Shown here: piece by piece, positions 11,935 to 16,928 of the stretch
Numbering within the stretch: position 1 is the first letter of the stretch
Layout of the letters: each line of letters starts with the position of its first letter
Assembly (NCBI GenBank): GCA_002451215.1
Contig: DKBM01000096.1
Location: forward strand, 1-16,928
Direction: 5' to 3'
Length of the DNA stretch: 16,928 bases
From: SM1-46 sp002451215
GTDB lineage: Bacteria > Pseudomonadota > Gammaproteobacteria > Acidiferrobacterales > Sulfurifustaceae
Made by a program: the position numbers and the translations under genes
The notes under the pieces: generated by a model
Seen by the model: only the letters and a program-made list of their open reading frames with translations
Told to the model about the DNA's origin: nothing
The model's database searches: none

Positions 11935-13092
11935 ATGAATGACCGTATTCGTTCAATCCTGAAATTTCTGGCCCAGGCGGCCGCTTTGGGCCTTGCCACG
12001 GCCCTGATCCTGAGCTGGCTCTGGCCGCGAATTTTCTCGGGCCCCCAGACCGTGGAGATCATCCGTGAACAGGCGCCGGGCGCTGCCCGCCCAAGCGAGG
12101 GGCCAGTTTCCTACGCTGCAGCCGTCGAACGGGCCGCTCCGGCCGTCGTAAACGTCAACACGGCCAAGGTCGTCCGCGAGCGGCGCACCCCGTTCTTCGA
12201 TGATTTCCGTCGCTTCTTCGGCGGCGAACTCCAGCCGCGCGAACGGATACAGAACAGCCTCGGCTCGGGCGTCATCATCAGCGACAAGGGCTACATCCTT
12301 ACCAACAATCATGTGATCCGTGGCGCCGATGCCATCAAGGTCGGTCTGCGCGACGGGCGCACGGCCGAGGCGGTGGTGGTTGGCACCGATCCAGATACCG
12401 ATATCGCGGTCCTCAGGATCAAACTGAAGAAACTGCCGGTAATTAACCTTGGTGATTCCGGGCGACTGCAGGTCGGGGATGTGGTGCTCGCCATCGGCAA
12501 TCCGTTCGGCGTCGGCCAGACGGTGACCATGGGTATCGTATCCGCCACCGGCCGCAGCCGGCTCGGCATCAACATGTTCGAGAACTTCATCCAGACCGAC
12601 GCTGCAATCAATCCCGGCAACTCGGGTGGCGCGCTGGTCGATGCACGTGGCCGCCTCGTCGGTATCAATACCGCGATATTTTCCAGCACCGGTGGCAGCC
12701 TCGGCATCGGATTTGCGATCCCGACGAGCATGGCGCAGGCGGTGTTTGAAGATATCGTCGAACATGGCCGGGCGCTGCGTGGCTGGCTCGGTGTCTCGGC
12801 ACAGGCGGTCACACCGGAAATCGCTGACGCACTGGATCTGCCCAAGGTTACCGGGGTCGTGGTGGTGGGTGTGCTGCGCGACGGGCCGGCGGATCGGGCC
12901 GGACTAAAACTCGGGGATGTGATTCTCGCCATCGATGGGCAGCGCATCACCGAGCCACGCGATGCCCTGTTGAGCATCGCGAGCCGCCGGCCGGGCGCGA
13001 AAGTCCATCTCACGGTGCTGCGCGACAACAAGGAAAATGTCCTAAGCGTTACTGCCATCGAGCGTCCGCAACAGATGGGCCAGACGCAGTAA
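11935..13092 (+). CDS. degS: DegS/AlgW-like membrane-anchored periplasmic serine protease (trypsin + one PDZ)
   Basis: HtrA-family protease. DegS/AlgW proteins sense misfolded outer-membrane proteins through the PDZ domain and cut the anti-sigma factor RseA/MucA to start the sigma-E response. The 385-aa protein has one N-terminal membrane anchor (about 10-30), no cleavable signal, a trypsin-like domain with the catalytic triad H126 (TNNHVI), D156 (DTDIAVL) and S230 (PGNSGGAL), and a single PDZ (about 285-375, WLGVSAQAV to LTVLRDN). One PDZ and a retained anchor favour DegS over the two-PDZ DegP/DegQ. It diverges from petA; no Shine-Dalgarno precedes the ATG. A homologue sits between tat and pet genes in many Beta/Gammaproteobacteria. 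The exact substrate here is inferred. Confidence 0.92.
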   Translation: MNDRIRSILKFLAQAAALGLATALILSWLWPRIFSGPQTVEIIREQAPGAARPSEGPVSYAAAVERAAPAVVNVNTAKVVRERRTPFFDDFRRFFGGELQPRERIQNSLGSGVIISDKGYILTNNHVIRGADAIKVGLRDGRTAEAVVVGTDPDTDIAVLRIKLKKLPVINLGDSGRLQVGDVVLAIGNPFGVGQTVTMGIVSATGRSRLGINMFENFIQTDAAINPGNSGGALVDARGRLVGINTAIFSSTGGSLGIGFAIPTSMAQAVFEDIVEHGRALRGWLGVSAQAVTPEIADALDLPKVTGVVVVGVLRDGPADRAGLKLGDVILAIDGQRITEPRDALLSIASRRPGAKVHLTVLRDNKENVLSVTAIERPQQMGQTQ

Positions 13093-13113
13093 CGCTGAAC
13101 AGGAGCTACTGCG
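13085..13113. repeat. Inverted repeat across the convergent stops of degS and the DUF255 gene
   Basis: CGCAGTA (13085-13091) and TACTGCG (13107-13113) are exact inverted copies around a 15-nt loop and contain both stop codons (TAA on plus, TAG on minus). The genes end only 13 bp apart. With no T-tract it is at most a weak bidirectional terminator. Confidence 0.3.
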
Positions 13114-14938
13114 CGGCGAGCATTACCGCGATGTGGGTCGCATGCCAGAACGGATCGGCTGCGAGTTGGGCGTGTCCGCTGTTTAGGGCGCCGAGCGCCC
13201 GCTGGCGCAGCGCGTTGTCGGAACTGCGTTCGGCAAGCTCGAGCGTCGCGGCAATCAGGGTCGCGGACGGAGACGGCAGTGGCCCATCGACCACAGCATC
13301 ATCACCCGCGCGCCCGGCGACCAACGCCGATTCGCTCAACCGCCACCCCTGCTTGCCATAGAAGCGTCGCCAACCATCATCGATCACCTTGCGGGCAAGC
13401 GCCAAATCGGCCTTGCGCCCCGACAGCGCCCCAAAGGCGACCAGCGCTTCACCAACGTATGCATAATCCTCAAGCGCTACGCTGCCCGCAGGAAGCCCGG
13501 CGCTTACCGCGCGCCGCAGCGACTTCCCGTCCCAGAAATGCGTTGCGAGCACGCCATGCAATGCCTCGGCGCGCTGGCGATAGCGTGGATCGCCGGTAGT
13601 CTGCGCGGCCTCGACCAGCGCTGTGAGCGCAAGGCCGTTCCATCCGGCCAGCACTTTGGTATCGCGCGGTAACGCGCGTTGCGCGCGGGCCGCGCGCAGC
13701 TTGCTTGCCGCGCTCGCAAGCTGTTCCTGCACCGCGGCCGGGCCCTTGCCGACTTGCCGGGCGACTTCTGCCGCTTCCCGGACATGCATCGGCAAATGCC
13801 CGGCGTCGAACGGTGCAGCGTCCGACATTCCCCAAGCGGACCGCGCGATCTTGAGCTCATTCGGGTTCAGGAGCTTGCCCAGTTCAGCGTCGCTCCACAG
13901 GTAGTACCCGCCCTCAATGTTATGGTCATCGACTGCAGAGAGCGCAGCGATGTATCCACCATCGGGGCGCTTCAGCTCGCGCTCCATGAATTCAAGGGTT
14001 TCGGCCGCAATCTGCTCGTAGCGCGGCTGCTTCAGCACCCGCGCCGAGTGCAGATACAGACGAGCGAGCAGCGCGTTGTCATAGAGCATCTTCTCGAAAT
14101 GCGGGGTCTTCCAGTTGGGGTCAACGGTGTAACGAAAGAAACCGCCACCGAGTTCGTCATGCAACCCGAACGAAGCCATGTTTCCGAGCGTCAGATCGAG
14201 AAACGCCGCAAGCTTGGCGTCCGGCTGGGCGACGTGCCTCGCCAACAGAAACTCGAGCTGCGGCACCGACGGGAACTTGCTCTGATTCCCGAAGCCACCA
14301 TTGATGTCGTCCGCATTCCCGGCAACCGCATCGAGCAGCGCGTTGGCGTAGCGACGCGCCTCCGCACCGTCGATCTCCGCCTTCCCCGGCCCCTTGCCAC
14401 CGCCGGCCTCGGCCGCGGCCAGCCGCATGAGCGCGGCGCGGTCCTTGGTCCAAAGCTCGTTCAGGCGCGTGAGGATCTCCTTGAATTCAGCGGGCGGAGC
14501 ATAGAGTGCTGCAAACAGCGGATGGCCCTGGGGCGTGAGGAATACGTTGAGCGGCCAACCGCCCTGCCCACGGCTCGATTCGGCGAACTCCATCATGCGC
14601 GCGTCAAGCGCCGGCTCGAGCTCACGATCGACCTTGACCGGAATGAAATAACGGTTGAGCAACGCGGCGATCTCGCGATTGCGGAAGCTCTCGCGCTGCA
14701 TCACGTGGCACCAGTGGCAGGTGAAGTAGCCAATGGAGAGCAACACCAGCTTGCCCTCGCGGCGCGCGCGCGCCAGCACCGCGGCGTTCAGGTCCTGCCA
14801 CGCCACCGGGTCGTCGGCGTGCATGGCAAGGTACGGCGAGGGGTGCCCTCGCATGCGGTTGACAAGCGCACCATCAGCCGCCAGCGATGGCAGACATGCC
14901 ACGAGGCCCAGCAGCAGAGCGAACAGCGGCGCACGCAT
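13106..14938 (-). CDS. Exported DUF255 thioredoxin-fold protein (YyaL/SPATA20 family)
   Basis: Family of thioredoxin-like domain plus (alpha/alpha)6-barrel; biochemical role not established. The 610-aa product starts with a hydrophobic signal (MRAPLFALLLGLVAC). The DUF255 domain follows: NRMRGHPSPYLAMHADDPVAW (in part), the redox motif FTCHWCHVM with CxxC at C74/C77, VKVDRE, and the cis-Pro loop GGWPLNVFLTP (P129). The barrel part has GGFGNQSKFP, GGGFFRYTVDPNWKTPHFEK in part, LAGWNGLALTAL and LEDYAYVGEAL. Most family members I know are cytoplasmic, so the signal is notable; LVAC (12-15) also fits a lipobox. Frame is open upstream into tatC, but the ATG at 14938 gives the natural signal start, though without a good Shine-Dalgarno. 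It lies 28 bp after tatC and is convergent to degS. Confidence 0.88.
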   Translation of the reverse strand: MRAPLFALLLGLVACLPSLAADGALVNRMRGHPSPYLAMHADDPVAWQDLNAAVLARARREGKLVLLSIGYFTCHWCHVMQRESFRNREIAALLNRYFIPVKVDRELEPALDARMMEFAESSRGQGGWPLNVFLTPQGHPLFAALYAPPAEFKEILTRLNELWTKDRAALMRLAAAEAGGGKGPGKAEIDGAEARRYANALLDAVAGNADDINGGFGNQSKFPSVPQLEFLLARHVAQPDAKLAAFLDLTLGNMASFGLHDELGGGFFRYTVDPNWKTPHFEKMLYDNALLARLYLHSARVLKQPRYEQIAAETLEFMERELKRPDGGYIAALSAVDDHNIEGGYYLWSDAELGKLLNPNELKIARSAWGMSDAAPFDAGHLPMHVREAAEVARQVGKGPAAVQEQLASAASKLRAARAQRALPRDTKVLAGWNGLALTALVEAAQTTGDPRYRQRAEALHGVLATHFWDGKSLRRAVSAGLPAGSVALEDYAYVGEALVAFGALSGRKADLALARKVIDDGWRRFYGKQGWRLSESALVAGRAGDDAVVDGPLPSPSATLIAATLELAERSSDNALRQRALGALNSGHAQLAADPFWHATHIAVMLAAQ

Positions 14939-14966
14939 ACCAGCATAGACGACCGGACGCGTGACC

Positions 14967-15791
14967 CTATTCCCGCGTCTTCTTTTCTTCAAGCTCGAGT
15001 AACTTGCGCTCGCGCTCGTCAAATTCAGCCTCAGCGCCCTCGTCCTGTCCCTCTTTGCGCTGGCGAACCAGCCAGCGGGACAAGACGATGCCCAGCTCAT
15101 ACAGCAGCCACATCGGACCGGCCATGAGAAGCTGTGACACGACGTCCGGTGGCGTCAGGATTGCTGCCGCCACAAAGATACCGACGATGACATAGGAGCG
15201 CTTCGCTGCGAGTGTCTGCGGGCTCACCACCCCCATCGCGACCAGGATGATCACGGCAACCGGAACCTCGAAGGCAATGCCGAAGGCAAAGAACAGCGCA
15301 AACACGAAATCGAGGTAAGCCTTGATATCGGTCATCATCATGACACCGACTGGGGTCACCTTGGCGAGGAACTGGAACACCATCGGGAAGACGACGAAAT
15401 ACGCGAATGCCATTCCGCCGTAGAACAGCAGCACGCTGGAGATGAGCAGCGGCATCGCAAGGCGCTTCTCGTGCCGATAGAGCCCCGGCGCAATGAAGGC
15501 CCAAAGCTGGTAAAGCACCATTGGCATCGCAATGACTACTGACACCATCGCGGTCAGCCGGATGGGCGTGAGAAACGGCGAGGCCACTTCGGTCGCAATC
15601 ATGGTCGCGCCTTGCGGCAGTGCCGCCAGCAGCGGTCGCGCAAGCACCGAGTAAATATCGTTCGCGAACGCCACCAGCGCGAGGAAGATAAGCAGCACTG
15701 CCAGCACCGCGCGAATCAGGCGATCGCGCAACTCGAGGAGGTGCGAGATGAAACTGCCCTCAGCGGCGCTTGATTCTTTTTGCTCGGCCAT
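14967..15791 (-). CDS. tatC: Sec-independent translocase subunit TatC
   Basis: Six-helix inner-membrane receptor for twin-arginine signal peptides. The 274-aa protein has the conserved N-terminal cytoplasmic start FISHLLELRDRLIRAV (14-29), the first periplasmic loop with EVASPFLTPI (68-77, the Glu/Pro region), MPMVLYQLWAFIAPGLYRHEK around the second helix, FAFGIAFEVPVAVI and ILTPPDVVSQLLMAGP. It ends in a charged, Glu/Lys-rich cytoplasmic tail of about 35 residues that could be a short coiled coil. The start lies inside the 3' end of tatB (32-bp overlap) without a Shine-Dalgarno, which implies translational coupling. It matches the order tatA-tatB-tatC of proteobacteria. The linked Rieske protein is an expected substrate. 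Confidence 0.98.
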   Translation of the reverse strand: MAEQKESSAAEGSFISHLLELRDRLIRAVLAVLLIFLALVAFANDIYSVLARPLLAALPQGATMIATEVASPFLTPIRLTAMVSVVIAMPMVLYQLWAFIAPGLYRHEKRLAMPLLISSVLLFYGGMAFAYFVVFPMVFQFLAKVTPVGVMMMTDIKAYLDFVFALFFAFGIAFEVPVAVIILVAMGVVSPQTLAAKRSYVIVGIFVAAAILTPPDVVSQLLMAGPMWLLYELGIVLSRWLVRQRKEGQDEGAEAEFDERERKLLELEEKKTRE

Positions 15792-16260
15792 GGGGCTTGC
15801 GGGCTTTGGGCCCGGGTTTGGATTTGGTTGCCGCGCGCCGCGCCTTCGACGCCTTGCGCTTCGCCCTCACGCGCACCGGCTTGGTTGCGAGCGGCGTACC
15901 GATGACGTGTTCGCTACCGACCGGCTTGGCGGGTGGCGGCATCAGCGTATCGAGCGAGGGGGTTGCCGCGGGTTCGGCGGTATTGGCAGGAACCGGATTG
16001 ACGTCCTGCAGCAGGCGCTGCGAAGCGTCCTCCATGACGCGGCGCGTATCGTCGAGCTCGGCCTTGAGCTTGCGCAACTCGGCAAGCTCCGACTGATTCA
16101 TTTCGCGATCCAGATCCTGTTTGACATCCGATACAAACCGCCGCAGCTTCCCCAACCACTGCCCGGCGGTGCGTGCCACCTCTGGCAAGCGCTGCGGCCC
16201 GAGCACGATAAGTGCCACGAGCGCAATGAGCAGCAGCTCGGAAAAGCTGACGTCGAACAT
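15760..16260 (-). CDS. tatB: Sec-independent translocase subunit TatB with a strongly basic tail
   Basis: TatB pairs with TatC to form the twin-arginine receptor. The 166-aa protein has the short N-terminal membrane helix (FDVSFSELLLIALVALIVLG), the GP hinge (21-22), an amphipathic helix (RLPEVARTAGQWLGKLRRFV), then an acidic coiled segment (about 46-85). A Pro/Ala linker leads to an unusual tail: from about residue 125 on, 20 of the last 42 residues are Lys or Arg with no acidic residue (KRKASKARR, KPHGRAKRIKRR). Its last 32 bp overlap tatC. It follows tatA by 22 nt that contain a hairpin, and no Shine-Dalgarno precedes the ATG, which may keep TatB below TatA. TatB rather than TatA is clear from position, the SFSELLLI start and length. 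Confidence 0.95.
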   Translation of the reverse strand: MFDVSFSELLLIALVALIVLGPQRLPEVARTAGQWLGKLRRFVSDVKQDLDREMNQSELAELRKLKAELDDTRRVMEDASQRLLQDVNPVPANTAEPAATPSLDTLMPPPAKPVGSEHVIGTPLATKPVRVRAKRKASKARRAATKSKPGPKARKPHGRAKRIKRR

Positions 16261-16266
16261 GGGAAG

Positions 16267-16282
16267 GCCCGCGAACGCGGGC
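16267..16282 (-). promoter_or_regulatory. Hairpin in the tatA-tatB gap
   Basis: GCCCGCG and CGCGGGC are exact inverted copies (on the minus strand a 6-bp stem GCCCGC with loop GTTC, or 7 bp with a 2-nt centre). It begins at the base after the tatA stop and ends 6 nt before the tatB ATG, covering the ribosome-binding region of tatB. There is no T-tract, so a translational brake or mRNA-stabilising structure is likelier than a terminator. Confidence 0.55.
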
Positions 16283-16525
16283 TCAGCTCTTGGACTTTTC
16301 CTTCGAGGTGACTTCGGCGTCGATCACGCGGCCGGACTCGGGGATCTTCTTCTCCTCGGTACCGCCCTGCTCGGGTTTGGCCTCGCCTTCTTCCTTCATC
16401 GACGACTTGAAGTTGCGGATCGCCGCACCCAGATCACCGCCGACGTTACGCAACTTTTTGGTGCCGAAAATGATAATCACGACGGCCAATACTACCAGCC
16501 AGTGCCAAATACTGAATGAACCCAT
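16283..16525 (-). CDS. tatA: Sec-independent translocase subunit TatA
   Basis: Forms the oligomeric pore or membrane-weakening element of the Tat system. The 80-aa protein has the TatA start MGSFSIWHWLVVLAVVIIIFG (in part) with one membrane helix, the FGTKKL hinge (20-25), the amphipathic helix RNVGGDLGAAIRNFKSSM (26-43), and an acidic/Lys-rich flexible tail. Length is typical. GGAGAG lies 5 nt before the ATG, the best ribosome-binding site in the tat operon, as expected for the most abundant subunit. It follows hisE by 62 bp and begins tatA-tatB-tatC. Confidence 0.97.
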   Translation of the reverse strand: MGSFSIWHWLVVLAVVIIIFGTKKLRNVGGDLGAAIRNFKSSMKEEGEAKPEQGGTEEKKIPESGRVIDAEVTSKEKSKS

Positions 16526-16587
16526 CGTTGCTCTCCAATGAATCGCGGGGAAGAACCGGCTCGCGCATGCCGGTCATGGCGGATATG

Positions 16588-16905
16588 TCACTCGCTGCGA
16601 GCGGCCTTCTCTTCGTGACCCGACACCCCAAAACGCCGCTCAAGCTCAGATAGGATATCTTGCGGTTTCAGGCCCTGCTGCGCAAGCAGCACCAGCGTGT
16701 GAAACCAGAGATCGGCGGTTTCATGGACGATTTTCGCCCGATCACCGCTTTTCGCAGCGAGCACGGTCTCTGTCGCCTCTTCGCCGATCTTCTTCAAAAT
16801 GGCATCAAGCCCTTTCGAATAGAGGCTGGCCACATAGGACGAATCTGCGGCGGCGCCTTTACGCGCCTCAAGCACTGCCGCCAACCTTTCGAGCACATCG
16901 CTCAT
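16588..16905 (-). CDS. hisE: Phosphoribosyl-ATP diphosphatase HisE
   Basis: Second step of histidine synthesis: hydrolyses PR-ATP to PR-AMP and pyrophosphate. The 105-aa protein is a MazG-like all-helical domain with the family pattern SYVASLYSKGLDAILKK (in part), KIGEEATETVLAAK (38-51) with the metal-binding EExxE acidic residues, and HETADLWFHTLVLL (59-72). Start ATG at 16905 is chosen; the GTG at 16914 would overlap the preceding stop (GTGA) and add three residues, and neither has a clear Shine-Dalgarno. It is the free-standing form, not fused to HisI. HisE followed by tatABC is a common Beta/Gammaproteobacterial order. The 62 bp to tatA hold no clear terminator. Confidence 0.96.
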   Translation of the reverse strand: MSDVLERLAAVLEARKGAAADSSYVASLYSKGLDAILKKIGEEATETVLAAKSGDRAKIVHETADLWFHTLVLLAQQGLKPQDILSELERRFGVSGHEEKAARSE

Positions 16906-16910
16906 GGTGA

Positions 16911-16928
16911 TCACTTGTTGCCGTAAAT
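16911..16928 (-). CDS. hisI: Probable last codons of hisI (partial, right edge)
   Basis: Minus strand at the right edge reads Ile-Tyr-Gly-Asn-Lys-stop, ending 5 nt before the hisE ATG. Such a tail would fit the end of PRA-CH cyclohydrolase HisI, which normally precedes a free-standing hisE. Only five codons are inside the window, so this rests mainly on expected gene order. Confidence 0.4.
   Translation of the reverse strand: MYGNK

Noticed and set aside
11744..11956. Minus-strand 70-codon open frame across the petA-degS gap, as a possible petA leader peptide
   Set aside because: It overlaps the degS start antisense, its start lies upstream of the candidate petA promoter, it has no clear Shine-Dalgarno, and its end falls inside the terminator-like hairpin. 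No protein-like pattern that I can recognise.
11953..12765. Minus-strand 270-codon open frame antisense to degS
   Set aside because: Mirror frame of the protease coding region, rich in Asp/His/Arg as antisense frames in high-GC genes are; no domain.
13679..15127. Long plus-strand open frame (482 codons) antisense to the DUF255 gene
   Set aside because: A shadow of a well-supported gene; His/Arg/Gln-rich low-information translation without a start site or family resemblance.

Overview
The window is a compact, GC-rich piece of proteobacterial chromosome made mostly of conserved housekeeping genes. An LppC/LpoA-type lipoprotein, a full bc1 complex, tatABC, sspAB and a stand-alone heptose adenylyltransferase point to the Beta/Gammaproteobacteria. 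The rnpB-rsmI-lpoA-yraN junction favours a gammaproteobacterium outside the Enterobacterales. That placement is inference from gene content and order only. No tRNA, rRNA, CRISPR array, insertion sequence or integrase is visible, and no gene-free stretch exceeds 300 bases; the longest is about 230 bp, at 11705-11934.

Left part (1-5948). The 5' end of the RNase P RNA (minus strand) runs off the left edge, and rsmI lies just upstream of it on the same strand. Diverging from rsmI is a plus-strand run: lpoA (activator of a peptidoglycan synthase), yraN (nuclease-fold protein), gmhA (SIS-domain phosphoheptose isomerase) and rfaE2 (heptose-1-phosphate adenylyltransferase). The first two pairs are tightly packed. 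The theme is envelope biogenesis: peptidoglycan synthesis and the ADP-heptose precursor of LPS core. A GlcD-type FAD-linked 2-hydroxyacid oxidase follows after a 130 bp gap.

Middle part (6003-7801). This is the only accessory-looking segment. On the minus strand it holds a macro-domain (YmdB-like) gene, then a visibly AT-richer SAM-dependent methyltransferase gene. Close behind the methyltransferase come a possible 37-codon ORF and an unrecognised 93-aa helical protein. The last three may form a small transcription unit.

Right part (7874-16928). On the minus strand are petA-petB-petC (Rieske, cytochrome b, cytochrome c1), joined by one-base stop/start overlaps, followed by sspA and sspB. A 230 bp divergent region separates petA from a plus-strand DegS/AlgW-like membrane-anchored serine protease. 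It holds candidate promoters, a perfect TTGAC-N4-GTCAA palindrome and an intrinsic-terminator-shaped hairpin in the petA leader. Beyond the protease, again on the minus strand, come an exported DUF255/thioredoxin-fold protein, tatC, tatB, tatA, hisE and the last codons of what is probably hisI. The Rieske protein carries a twin-arginine signal, so the Tat translocase encoded here is the expected route for assembling the neighbouring bc1 complex. The protease and the thioredoxin-fold protein fit envelope quality control.

I see no clear new defence or mobile system. The most interesting leads are the terminator-like hairpin in the petABC leader, the methyltransferase/37-aa/93-aa cassette, the PLWY motif replacing PEWY in cytochrome b, the GmhA-like active site at a DiaA-like locus, and the very basic TatB tail.
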